A stretch of 64,000 nucleotides of DNA from Oscillospiraceae bacterium (GCA_017516005.1 JAFWDU010000022.1:23137-87136), one strand, 5' to 3'. Counted from the stretch's first letter, positions 34,893-43,301 are shown. The notes: generated by a model from the letters alone, not told the origin. Made by a program: numbers and translations.

Positions 34893-35330
34893 TTACGCCA
34901 TGACCCAGAGGGTCGCTTTTTCGCCGATGTTTCCAGTGGGATAGGTGTGCGGCTGATTGACTACGTCTGTCACATAGAAGGGGCGGGAGATGTATGCGCT
35001 CTTGCCCAGCATGTACAGATCGATCTCATGCTCGCCGTACTCCAGGCCGCCCAGCTGATCCACTTCGATGGTAACGGTATCCTGGAATGCCCAGTAATCC
35101 GTATAATCATCCGCGACCTCATGAGGCAGCAGTTTCTTATAGCCCAGGCAGAAATGAATCATGTTCGACGGGATTTCCTTGCCGTCAACCTTGAGCGTGA
35201 TCTTCTCTATGCAGCTCAGGGGAACATTGCGGTAGCGGTTCTGATGAACCTGGAACTTGAAGCCGACTTTATTGCCGTTTGCATAAAGGTTGTACAGGCT
35301 TTCGGGTTCAATAATGGGTCTCGATCTCAT
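34893..35330 (-). CDS. P7 beta: divergent beta-subunit family protein
   Basis: A 145-residue protein weakly matching the other betas: YANGNKVGFKFQVHQNRYRN, CIEKITLKVDGKEIP, TVTIEVDQLGGLEYGEHEIDLYM and a terminal WVMA. VDG and GGLxxGxH are recognisable, but YRG reads YRN. The start is the ATG at 35330; the frame continues upstream into the MATE gene without similarity. Encoded 22 bp after the MATE gene and 13 bp before its alpha partner. Confidence 0.68.
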   Translation of the reverse strand: MRSRPIIEPESLYNLYANGNKVGFKFQVHQNRYRNVPLSCIEKITLKVDGKEIPSNMIHFCLGYKKLLPHEVADDYTDYWAFQDTVTIEVDQLGGLEYGEHEIDLYMLGKSAYISRPFYVTDVVNQPHTYPTGNIGEKATLWVMA

Positions 35331-35352
35331 GTGATAAATCTTCCTTTCTTTC

Positions 35353-36759
35353 TTAGTTGGATTGAGCCTCCTGCGGGCGTCCAGGACGGACACGCACAGC
35401 GTTATGTTTCTTCCAGGCGCCGGAACGGTAATAGAGCAGCATGATAATACCGCCCAGAATCGCTGCAGCGCACATGCAGTAATAGATGCCCCGATAGTCA
35501 TCTCTGCGAACTGCAAGAAGATAGGTAAATGGGATGCGAATCAGTACAGCGCCGATCGCGACGGCTGCCGGCGCCAGGGCATCTCCAGCGCCGATCAGAA
35601 GGCTGGAGAATGTCTGCTGAAGTGCGGTGCCCCAGTAGCTGAACATCATGATGTGAATGCAGATTACACCGATTGAGACAACCGCTGCCTCTGTCGTAAA
35701 GACCATCATCAGCTGACGGCTGAACACGCCAAGGATGACACTGATCAGAACGGAAAGCAGAAGAATCGTGATTGTCACTTTCCGAACGCCTTCCCGCACA
35801 CGATCCTCCTTGGCCGCGCCGATGTTCTGTCCGACGAAGGTCGTCAGTGCCTGGCCGAGCGAATTGATCGGCATCATCGCAAACAGGTCCAGTCTGGTAA
35901 GCACGGTCATTGCCGTAATCAGATCTGGACCGAAACCATTCGCAAAGCGCTGGATGATCAGGTTACCGGATGACACAGCGATTGACTGCACGGAGCTGGG
36001 CATGCCAATGGAAAGAATCGGCTTGATCTTGCTGGTATCCACCTTCCAGTTCTTTCTAGAAAAGTCCAGATGCTCATGTCTGGAAAGGCGAATCAGCACA
36101 ATGACAGCGGAGATTGTCTGTGAGATCACGGTTGCCCAAGCCACGCCGGCCACTTCCCAGTGAAAAGCGATGACGAAAAGCAGATCCAGAACAATATTCA
36201 GCACAGAGCAGAGCACCACCATAAAGGCAGGCCATTTGGAATCTCCCATTCCGCGGAGGATAAAACTGCCAACGAAGTAGTAGAACTGTCCAAGCAGTCC
36301 AATCACGCTGATATGCAGATATACCGTCGCATTGTGCATCAGATCCTCCGGGGTTTTCAGGAGCCGGAGAAATGTTGCGCTCAGCGGATATCCAATTGCG
36401 ACCATTACGAGTGTAACGCAGGTCGCCACTACAAGGAGCGTAATGACAACCTTATTCAGCTCCTCGTAATCTTTTGCACCGAAATACTGAGATACGATAA
36501 CGCCGGAGCCCACATTCAGGCCCATCATCAGTGCATGGAAAATCATCAGGATATTTCCGCAGGATCCTACGGCACCCAATGCATAAGCGCTGACAAAACG
36601 TCCTACAACAATAGAGTCCACAACATTGTACAGCTGTGAGAAAATGTTCGAGAACAATACCGGGAAGGTAAAGATCAGCATCTTTCTCATGATGCTGCCG
36701 GTTGTCATATCCCGGTTCTCCGCTGCACGCTGTAATTTAGAAGCAGATTGTCCCTTCAC
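35353..36759 (-). CDS. MATE family efflux transporter
   Basis: A 468-residue polytopic membrane protein with about 12 hydrophobic segments in two similar halves. FTFPVLFSNIFSQLYNVVDSIVVGRF and GLNVGSGVIVSQYFGAKD are typical of the DinF/NorM-like MATE group that exports drugs or small organics using Na+ or H+. It begins only 6 bp after P8 alpha and ends 22 bp before P7 beta, so it is co-transcribed with the glycoside enzymes. Export of released aglycones is a reasonable inference. Confidence 0.92.
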   Translation of the reverse strand: MKGQSASKLQRAAENRDMTTGSIMRKMLIFTFPVLFSNIFSQLYNVVDSIVVGRFVSAYALGAVGSCGNILMIFHALMMGLNVGSGVIVSQYFGAKDYEELNKVVITLLVVATCVTLVMVAIGYPLSATFLRLLKTPEDLMHNATVYLHISVIGLLGQFYYFVGSFILRGMGDSKWPAFMVVLCSVLNIVLDLLFVIAFHWEVAGVAWATVISQTISAVIVLIRLSRHEHLDFSRKNWKVDTSKIKPILSIGMPSSVQSIAVSSGNLIIQRFANGFGPDLITAMTVLTRLDLFAMMPINSLGQALTTFVGQNIGAAKEDRVREGVRKVTITILLLSVLISVILGVFSRQLMMVFTTEAAVVSIGVICIHIMMFSYWGTALQQTFSSLLIGAGDALAPAAVAIGAVLIRIPFTYLLAVRRDDYRGIYYCMCAAAILGGIIMLLYYRSGAWKKHNAVRVRPGRPQEAQSN

Positions 36760-36765
36760 CGCAGC

Positions 36766-37878
36766 TTACTCTCTCCCAAGCAGACTGCGCATGAGCTTAT
36801 GGTGCTTGCGGACGTATTCGATCTCATCGCACCAGCCGGCCATGTTCATGCGGCGGTTGCCTTCGAACTCGGAGGCAATATATCCCTTATAGCCGCCGTC
36901 AATCAGTGTCTTGAAGATTGTCGGATAGTCCATGTCATCCACCTGGCCGTTCTCATCGATGTCATAGAACTTGCCGTGGCAGTATACCAGCTTGCTTGCG
37001 TTGTCATACAGGTCCTTATAGAGCTTCTCATAGTCAGCGGCCTTGCGGGATGCGCCATGGAAGGGACGACGTTCCACAAAGCCCGCAGGCATCTTCAGGC
37101 TGGGAAGGATGCTGTGCAGAGCCAGGCGGTCCGCATCAGAAGGATTGAGCTTCTCAATCAGTGCTGCGGTTGCCGCTTCATCGAAGTCATACTTGCCGAA
37201 GTACGCTTTGCGCTGCTCCTCGCGTGCTGCCATCAGAACTTCCTTATTGGCGCCGCTTTCCGCAACCTGTGTCACGATATCGGCGGTGGAGAGGCAGTAG
37301 GAGAAGGTGGAGAAGTCCTGCTGCAGACCCACATAGGGAATCCCAGTCTTCTCAGCCAGCTCAATATATTTCTGCTGATAGGGGGCACCGACACCATCGG
37401 AGGTATGAACTTCGAGAGCCAGCATCACGTCGTTCTCAGCAGCGATCGGGAGCAGTCGGGCAATAATGTCATAATCGGTCAGCTTGCAAACGAAAGCCTT
37501 GGGACCGATGTGCTCTTCGTGAAGCACACGGATCGCCTTGCAGCCCAGGCGTCTTGCCAGTTTGATGTACATGACGCCGCGCTCGAACATTTCCTCATCG
37601 GTGAGCTGCTTGTCGTGCCACATCATACGATCAGAAAAATGATCCAGGCAGACGGGCTCGACATCGTAGCGCTGCATCCAGCCGTTCCACTTGTCGATCC
37701 ATGCGTCGGAGACGTAGGGCCATTCGGGGATCATGGCGTCAGAGAAAACCTCGATGCCTTCCGCGCCTGCGCCGGCAGCTGCTGCGATGCAGCCTTCCAG
37801 ATCATGGCGATGGAAATAGTAGTTGTCCTGATAGCTGTAGAGGGAGACACCCAGCTTGATATCATAATTCGTCTTCAT
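36766..37878 (-). CDS. P8 alpha: long-form C-glycoside deglycosidase alpha-like protein
   Basis: A 370-residue barrel protein, the longest alpha. It opens KLGVSLYSYQDNYYF and carries EVHTSD (replacing PEIH), QQDFSTF, YCHGKF and SEFEGNRR. A long helical insertion around residues 215-290 (EEQRKAYFGKYDFDEA...) separates the DF and CHGKF motifs, as in P3 and P9 but larger. Beta is 15 bp upstream; the MATE gene follows after 6 bp. Substrate unknown. Confidence 0.7.
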   Translation of the reverse strand: MKTNYDIKLGVSLYSYQDNYYFHRHDLEGCIAAAAGAGAEGIEVFSDAMIPEWPYVSDAWIDKWNGWMQRYDVEPVCLDHFSDRMMWHDKQLTDEEMFERGVMYIKLARRLGCKAIRVLHEEHIGPKAFVCKLTDYDIIARLLPIAAENDVMLALEVHTSDGVGAPYQQKYIELAEKTGIPYVGLQQDFSTFSYCLSTADIVTQVAESGANKEVLMAAREEQRKAYFGKYDFDEAATAALIEKLNPSDADRLALHSILPSLKMPAGFVERRPFHGASRKAADYEKLYKDLYDNASKLVYCHGKFYDIDENGQVDDMDYPTIFKTLIDGGYKGYIASEFEGNRRMNMAGWCDEIEYVRKHHKLMRSLLGRE

Positions 37879-37893
37879 TGTTTTTCTCCTCTC

Positions 37894-38289
37894 TTACGCG
37901 AAGGTGACGTCTTTTTCGCAGACGCTCACCATCGTGGGGGTATAGCTGCGGCGGGTACCGAGCGTCAGCTTGCAGTGGTGGATGCCCTGCTCGATGCCCT
38001 TGCCATTCTTGACGACCACTGTCAGGTATTCGCCGAAGAGCCAGTAGAAGTCCGTGGGGAAGTCATCCTTCAGGATATCCAGATAAGGATACTCTCTTCC
38101 TCTGTGCTGGACGTACATCTGCTCATAGGGTACCTGCTCGCCGTCGATGATCATGGTAATCTGGTCCACGCAGCATAGGGGCAGGCCGCGATAGTAGTTG
38201 ATGGTCAGATTGAACTGATAGCCATACTTCTTACCGTTTTCCCACACACTGCGTGCACCGGCATCGGACAGAATGTGCTTGTCATACAT
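37894..38289 (-). CDS. P8 beta: short beta-subunit family protein
   Basis: At 131 residues this is the shortest beta. It has WENGKKYGYQFNLTINYYRG, TMIIDGEQVPYEQM, LTVVVKNGKGIEQGIHHCKLTLG and ends KDVTFA. GKGIEQGIH replaces the GGLxxGxH loop. The C-terminal extension seen in other betas is missing. It starts 67 bp after the stop of solute-binding protein 2. Confidence 0.68.
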   Translation of the reverse strand: MYDKHILSDAGARSVWENGKKYGYQFNLTINYYRGLPLCCVDQITMIIDGEQVPYEQMYVQHRGREYPYLDILKDDFPTDFYWLFGEYLTVVVKNGKGIEQGIHHCKLTLGTRRSYTPTMVSVCEKDVTFA

Positions 38290-38356
38290 AGTGTTACCTC
38301 CATTGATTATTTTTGTTTGACCGCAGGATCAAACCACAGTGCCTGCGGTCAAGGAA

Positions 38357-39886
38357 TTACGAATTTTCAGCCAGCCATGCATCCAGCTGGGTCTGAACCG
38401 CCGCGACATACTCATCAATACCGGCGGTTTTGAATTTTGCGCTGAACTCCTCATACTTTTCATCCGTATAGTATCCCCCGCGGAAATCCTTCTGATATTG
38501 ATCCACTACAGCGCTGAGATTCCCCTGGATGGTATTCAGTCCTTCGGAATCAAAGGTAAAGCTCAGATACTTGGAAATGGGAGCTGCCTGATTCTCGGCA
38601 AGTGTCAGTTCACGGAAATTGGCGCCCTGCCCTTCCCACGGATAAACCAGGAACTGGTTGCCCAGCAGGAAATCACGTTCATGGTAAGTCGCATTGGTCA
38701 TATCATCAGGGAAGCATGCCTCTCCATTCTTGACCACATAGTCCGTGCCTTCCACGCCCCAGGCGATCAGGTTGATAATGTCCGGATTGGTATAGAGCTC
38801 ATTAATGAATGCAGCTGCCTTTTCCGGATATTCACAGGTTACGGGAATGCAGACGCCCCAGCTTGAAAGGTTCGATCCCTTGATCATACCGTCGCAGATT
38901 TTAACGCACGTCAGGTCCAGTCCCAGATTTCCTTCCTTTGTAGCCTCAATTCCGGTCTCCGAAGAGGTGATATAGGAAGCGACGACATTATTGGAAATCA
39001 GTTCATCCGGAAGGGAGTCCGTCAGAATAGCATCGGGATAGATCAGTCCCTTTTCATTCCATTCCGCAAAAGACTTGCAGTCGTTGATGTAGCCTTCCCA
39101 GCCAAAGAGGCTTTCCGCATTGTTGTCTTTGACCATGACCAGTCCCAATGCATCCGGCACGTCCACCAGAGTAGTTTCGCTCCACGCATCCTTGCCGAGT
39201 GTATAGTTTTGGGAGGATGTAATCGCGCCGCCAGTGGTCGCATAAAGGCCGGATTCCGTCTGAATGGTTTCCCAGATGGAAATCAGCTCGCTCCAGCTGG
39301 AACAAGCACGGGCACGATCTTCAAGGCCAAGCTGCTCCAGCACATCAGCCCGGAATACAACATAGGGATTGGTTGCATAGATACGATACGCAGGCAAGCC
39401 AAAAACACTACCGTGGAAAGTCGTGGCACCAAGATACGGAGCAAGCAGTTCCAGTGTTTCCGGAGCATAACGATTCATAACATCTGTCATGTCGCTGAGT
39501 TGCTTATTTGCGTACATGCTGGCGAAATTGGCAGGCGCTCTCAGGAAGAGCATTGCAACATCCACTTCTTCATTGCTCGAAATCGCAAGATTCAGATTTG
39601 TGGAATAGCTTCCGAAGTCGCCGAAAAGAATGTCTACATTGATCCCAAGTTTCGGGCCCAGAATGTCATTGATTGCGGCCTCAACGTGTTCCTCATTTCC
39701 CGCGTTTTTACCGGAGTCATCGAACAGATAGAAGCGGAGTGTTTCAATATCACTGACCCAGTTTTCATCATTGAAGGCGTTGGCTGTCTCAGAACCCGTA
39801 TTGTCTGCGGGGTTGTTCTTTGCGCATGCTGTGAGCAGAGACAGGCACAGAATTGCCGCCAAAAGAAGCGGAAGCATTCTTTTCAT
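38357..39886 (-). CDS. Solute-binding lipoprotein 2 of an ABC sugar transporter
   Basis: A 509-residue extracellular binding protein with a lipobox LLTAC (Cys about residue 20), more distant from proteins 1 and 3 but sharing LRFYLFDDSGKNAGNEE, GSVFGLPAYRIYATNPYVVFR and the C-terminal PVTCEYPEKAAAFINELYT, NLIAWGVEGTDYV and ATYHERDFLLGNQFLVYPWEG. It lacks the PAKTD-repeat linker. The second of two in-frame ATG codons (39884-39886) has the better ribosome-site spacing. Likely binds a related glycoside; no permease nearby. Confidence 0.83.
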   Translation of the reverse strand: MKRMLPLLLAAILCLSLLTACAKNNPADNTGSETANAFNDENWVSDIETLRFYLFDDSGKNAGNEEHVEAAINDILGPKLGINVDILFGDFGSYSTNLNLAISSNEEVDVAMLFLRAPANFASMYANKQLSDMTDVMNRYAPETLELLAPYLGATTFHGSVFGLPAYRIYATNPYVVFRADVLEQLGLEDRARACSSWSELISIWETIQTESGLYATTGGAITSSQNYTLGKDAWSETTLVDVPDALGLVMVKDNNAESLFGWEGYINDCKSFAEWNEKGLIYPDAILTDSLPDELISNNVVASYITSSETGIEATKEGNLGLDLTCVKICDGMIKGSNLSSWGVCIPVTCEYPEKAAAFINELYTNPDIINLIAWGVEGTDYVVKNGEACFPDDMTNATYHERDFLLGNQFLVYPWEGQGANFRELTLAENQAAPISKYLSFTFDSEGLNTIQGNLSAVVDQYQKDFRGGYYTDEKYEEFSAKFKTAGIDEYVAAVQTQLDAWLAENS

Positions 39887-39929
39887 AATTCTCATTCTCC
39901 TTTTTTCGCTGATCTGTTTGAAACAATGA

Positions 39930-39965
39930 CTGGCGGGGTCGAATGGCTCTTTTCGGCCCCGCCAG
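39930..39965. repeat. Hairpin between P9 alpha and solute-binding protein 2
   Basis: Nine-bp arms (CTGGCGGGG / CCCCGCCAG) with an 18-nt loop and no T-run on the minus side. Probably an intra-operon stem that sets relative mRNA levels. Confidence 0.6.
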
Positions 39966-39984
39966 AAAAGAAGGGAGGAAAGTC

Positions 39985-41022
39985 TTATTCGCCAATGAGC
40001 CGCTTCATCATCTTATGATGACGGCGGACCTCTTCAATCTCATCTGCCATGAACTCCAGACCGCGATCCTGCTGATTGCGCTGTCCTTCATATTCAGAGT
40101 CAATATATCCCTCGTAGCCGATTTCCTTGAGCACACGGATGGGATTCTCATAGTCCAGAGATACTTCCTCGTACTCGCCGGGTTTGCCGGGAATCTCCGT
40201 CATCTGATAGAATTTGCCGTGGCAGCAATAGATATACGGAGCGATGAGCTTCAAATCCTCCGCCTGTGCGGACGCCTTCTTGAATTCCATTTCAAGAATC
40301 ATGGGATCGTTGAATACGTTCGGATAGGTGTCCATAACCCACTTGGTCAGCTCTTCCTCATTGGTGGAAGCATTGAAATGTTCGATGAAGTCTGCGGACT
40401 TTTCTTTCCAATGCTCCTCTCCCGCTGTACGGAAGTAATATTCAATATACATGGGAGAAGGACCCTTTTTGAATATGCCGAAATCCGGATGGAAGCCATA
40501 GTGCTTTGTGCCGGTCTTTTCGATATACTCCAGAATGTCCATGGTTTTCCCGCCGAACTGGCCCTTGCCGCGGCGAATACCGGAGGGGAAATGAATTTCC
40601 TGATTGATGCGGATATCCAGTTCTTCCGCCAGAGGCAGCGCCAGCGCAACTGTCTTGATCTCAGAGCCAAGCACGCGAAGATTCTTGAATCCCATCTTCT
40701 TTGCGATGCGAAGCTCCATTTTCAGGCGCTCAGCCTGTTCCCGCTCATTCATGACATGATCTCTGCGGAACATGAGCGGATCCGGGAACACGTCCATGGT
40801 AACCGCTTCCAGTCCCCAGCGGGCCATCTCAAAGTTCCATTCCTGATAGAATTCCTCACCCGGGAACGGGAAATGCGGAATGGTCGCTTCTGAGATAATC
40901 TCAATACCGGTGGCACCATCCAGATTGGTTGCAACCTCCTTGAGCTCCTCGCGCCAGGTCATGCGTCCAAACCATTCTTCCTGCTGATAGCTGTAAAGGG
41001 ATACGCCTCTCTTGATTCCCAT
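39985..41022 (-). CDS. P9 alpha: long-form C-glycoside deglycosidase alpha-like protein
   Basis: A 345-residue barrel closely matching P3 alpha along its whole length (KRGVSLYSYQQEEWFGRMTWRE start, NQEIHFPS, HPDFGIFKKG, CCHGKF, DSEYEGQRNQQDRGLEF). It is 14 residues shorter than P3 alpha, the difference lying in the loop between DFGIF and CHGKF. Beta is 14 bp upstream. P3 and P9 form a duplicated unit about 21 kb apart in the same orientation. Confidence 0.73.
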   Translation of the reverse strand: MGIKRGVSLYSYQQEEWFGRMTWREELKEVATNLDGATGIEIISEATIPHFPFPGEEFYQEWNFEMARWGLEAVTMDVFPDPLMFRRDHVMNEREQAERLKMELRIAKKMGFKNLRVLGSEIKTVALALPLAEELDIRINQEIHFPSGIRRGKGQFGGKTMDILEYIEKTGTKHYGFHPDFGIFKKGPSPMYIEYYFRTAGEEHWKEKSADFIEHFNASTNEEELTKWVMDTYPNVFNDPMILEMEFKKASAQAEDLKLIAPYIYCCHGKFYQMTEIPGKPGEYEEVSLDYENPIRVLKEIGYEGYIDSEYEGQRNQQDRGLEFMADEIEEVRRHHKMMKRLIGE

Positions 41023-41036
41023 TTTATTTCCTCCTC

Positions 41037-41495
41037 TCAGCCCTGGAGTTCCAGGTCATAGTAGCAGACCACTGAGGTCTTTCCGGTGCCGATGCCAAGG
41101 CTGGGATCGGGTGGATTCTTTACATATTCCTCGTCGCGGGGGCTTGAACCGTAAGCGCCAAGAATGGACTCCAGAATCCCAACGCGATGTGTCCCCTTCT
41201 CCAGTCCGCCTTCTTTATAGACATAGAGAAAGGCTTCGTCCTGCATATCCCAATGCTCCAGCACTGCATGCTTCATCAGTTCCTCAAAGCTGCGGGGCGG
41301 CTTGCCATTGACCGCCAGCCGCTGTGCCTCGCGGGGGTAGCTGACACCGTCTACTTCACAGTAATAGCCATTGTGCAGTCCCAGGAAGCATCCGCGGTAG
41401 TTTGCAATTCGAACAGAGAACTTGAAACCGGCCACCTTGCCGTTTTCCTCAAAGTTTTCCAGGCTGTCGGATCGAATTAAAAAGCTGTCATACAT
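41037..41495 (-). CDS. P9 beta: C-glycoside deglycosidase beta-subunit family protein
   Basis: A 152-residue beta, near-duplicate of P3 beta: MYDSFLIRSDSLENFEENG, SVRIANYRGCFLGLHNGYY, CEVDGVSYP, FLYVYKEGGLEKGTHRVGI and CYYDLELQG. It follows the gene for solute-binding protein 3 by 84 bp, across a terminator-like stem, and no separate promoter is evident, so read-through is likely. Confidence 0.73.
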   Translation of the reverse strand: MYDSFLIRSDSLENFEENGKVAGFKFSVRIANYRGCFLGLHNGYYCEVDGVSYPREAQRLAVNGKPPRSFEELMKHAVLEHWDMQDEAFLYVYKEGGLEKGTHRVGILESILGAYGSSPRDEEYVKNPPDPSLGIGTGKTSVVCYYDLELQG

Positions 41496-41524
41496 GAATT
41501 AGAAAGCCTCCTTATTAATCTTAG

Positions 41525-41570
41525 TTTTGAAAACTGCCCGAGCGCTTATGTTTATTAAGCGCCCGGGCAG
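41525..41570 (-). terminator. Terminator or attenuator after solute-binding protein 3
   Basis: A 15-bp stem with one mismatch (41534-41548 with 41556-41570) is followed on the minus strand by TTTTC. The short T-run would allow partial read-through into P9 beta, as is common after highly expressed binding-protein genes. Confidence 0.7.
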
Positions 41571-41579
41571 AACGCATAC

Positions 41580-43220
41580 TTACTGCTCGGCTCTCCATGC
41601 GTCAATCTGACGCTGAATTTCTGCCACATAATCGTCAACGTGTGCTTCCTTCAGATCATTGACGTAGTTCTGATAGACCTCGTCAGTGTAGAAGCCGTTG
41701 GTCATCTGTGCATCATAGATATCACGCACAGCAGACACGCCGGTAACCAGGTCTTCAAATCCTTCGTATACAAAGCTGAAGGTCGCATACTCGGAAACAG
41801 GCGCCTCGTCATTTACCTTCTTGGACAGCTCACGGTAATCAGCACCGTTGCCCTCCCAGGGCATGACCAGGAACTGGTTGCCAACGATGAAGTCGCGGTT
41901 ATGATAGGTTGCCTTGGACATATCGTCCGGATAGCAGGCTTCCCCGTCCTTCTCGACCCAGTCCTCGCCTTCGATACCCCAAGCCATGAGGTTGTTGAAG
42001 TAAGGATCGGTATACATGAAGTTCATCACCAGAGCAGCCTTCTCGGGATACTCACAGGTGCTGGGCATGACCCAACCGAAACGGCGCAGGCTGCCGCCTG
42101 TAACCTTACCGGCGCAGGGCATAATCGCAACAACGTCAAAGCCCAGATTTGCCTTCTTGGTTGCTTCAACACCGTACTCAGACTGTGCCAGATAGCCAGC
42201 TACAACACCGGCGCTCAGCAGCTCATCGGGCAGCGCCTGCGTGTACATTGCGTCCGGATAGATGTAACCCTTGTCCTTCCATTCTGCAGCGCGCTTCCAC
42301 TGGTCAACGACCAGATCCATCTCCTGCATCAGATAGACAGTGTCATCCTGGGTATGTGTCATGGACAGCGTGTCCAGATTCTCCAGAGTGATGCCCTCAG
42401 ACCATGCATCATGGCTGCCAGAGAAGAATCCGCCCTGGCCGTTGATACCGTTGATGGGGTAGGCACCCAGATCGGAATCCTTGATTGCGATCAGAATCTG
42501 CTCCAAATCGGACCAGCTCTTGCAGTTCTCAGCGGCCTCGAGGAGTCCCAGCTGCTCAATGTAGTCCTTGCGGAAAATAAAATACGGGTTGGAGGAAAGG
42601 ATGCGCATGGTGGGAACGCCGTAGATGCCGCCTTCATAAGTGACAGCGCCCATATATTCACCCATGAGCTCCATCAGATCAGGTGCATACTCATTCAGAT
42701 AGTCGCCGATTTCCATGAGCATGCCGTCAGTGTACCAGTTCAGGAAGTTGCCATCGCGGCCGGGGTACATCATGGCAATATCAACATGCTGGCCGGAATA
42801 GACGTCCATGCTGACGCTGGTGGGGTAACTGCCGTACTGGCCCCAGCGCAGTTCCAGGTTGATGCCATAGGGCTCCAGATACTCATTCATGGCATTCTGA
42901 ATCTTGTTGGCATAATCAGCGTTTTTGCCGGAGTCATCCAGGATATAGAACACCAGAGTGTCAACGTCGTAATCCCAGTCATCTCCCAGGCGGGCTTTGA
43001 TGGGATCTGTCTCTTCCGTGGCAGGCTGCTCATCGGTCTGCGCGTCATCCTGCTTGTCTTCTGTCTTTGCGGGAGTCGTGTCCGTCTTCGCCGGAGCGGT
43101 ATCCGACTTTGCGGGCTCGTCTGTTTTGGCCGGGGTTTCGGACTGCGCACAGGCTGCAAGCAGACCAAGGCAGAGGATAACCGCCAGAGCCAAAGCCAAA
43201 ACTGCTTTGAATTTCTTCAT
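41580..43220 (-). CDS. Solute-binding lipoprotein 3 of an ABC sugar transporter
   Basis: A 546-residue paralogue of solute-binding protein 1, matching it almost throughout. The signal peptide has lipobox LLAAC (Cys about 23), then a PAKTD/PAKTE repeat linker to about residue 70 and the binding domain (LVFYILDDSGKNADYANKIQ, RWGQYGSYPTSVSMDVYSGQHVD). Most differences cluster around residues 225-300, where ligand contacts would vary. The ATG at 43220 is preferred because the upstream ATG (43226) is only 2 nt from GGAG. First gene of the leftward island. Confidence 0.85.
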   Translation of the reverse strand: MKKFKAVLALALAVILCLGLLAACAQSETPAKTDEPAKSDTAPAKTDTTPAKTEDKQDDAQTDEQPATEETDPIKARLGDDWDYDVDTLVFYILDDSGKNADYANKIQNAMNEYLEPYGINLELRWGQYGSYPTSVSMDVYSGQHVDIAMMYPGRDGNFLNWYTDGMLMEIGDYLNEYAPDLMELMGEYMGAVTYEGGIYGVPTMRILSSNPYFIFRKDYIEQLGLLEAAENCKSWSDLEQILIAIKDSDLGAYPINGINGQGGFFSGSHDAWSEGITLENLDTLSMTHTQDDTVYLMQEMDLVVDQWKRAAEWKDKGYIYPDAMYTQALPDELLSAGVVAGYLAQSEYGVEATKKANLGFDVVAIMPCAGKVTGGSLRRFGWVMPSTCEYPEKAALVMNFMYTDPYFNNLMAWGIEGEDWVEKDGEACYPDDMSKATYHNRDFIVGNQFLVMPWEGNGADYRELSKKVNDEAPVSEYATFSFVYEGFEDLVTGVSAVRDIYDAQMTNGFYTDEVYQNYVNDLKEAHVDDYVAEIQRQIDAWRAEQ

Positions 43221-43245
43221 TTCCATCTCTCCTATTTAACATGTT

Positions 43246-43261
43246 GTCCAAAAAGTTGGAC
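43246..43261 (-). promoter_or_regulatory. 16-bp palindromic operator candidate (copy 2)
   Basis: GTCCAA-N4-TTGGAC, identical arms and identical spacing from the -10 box as at 31995-32010. Only the four central bases differ. An IclR-type regulator is encoded about 570 bp upstream and is the nearest candidate binder. Confidence 0.75.
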
Positions 43262-43272
43262 TTGATATCTAG

Positions 43273-43301
43273 AAAATACATCTTTACTTTCGTTTTGTCA
43301 A
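43273..43301 (-). promoter_or_regulatory. SigA promoter of solute-binding protein 3 and the P9-P6 island
   Basis: Minus-strand TTGACA (43296-43301), 17-bp spacer and TATTTT (43273-43278). With no other clear promoter downstream on this strand, it may drive all genes from 43220 to 32431. Confidence 0.8.
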
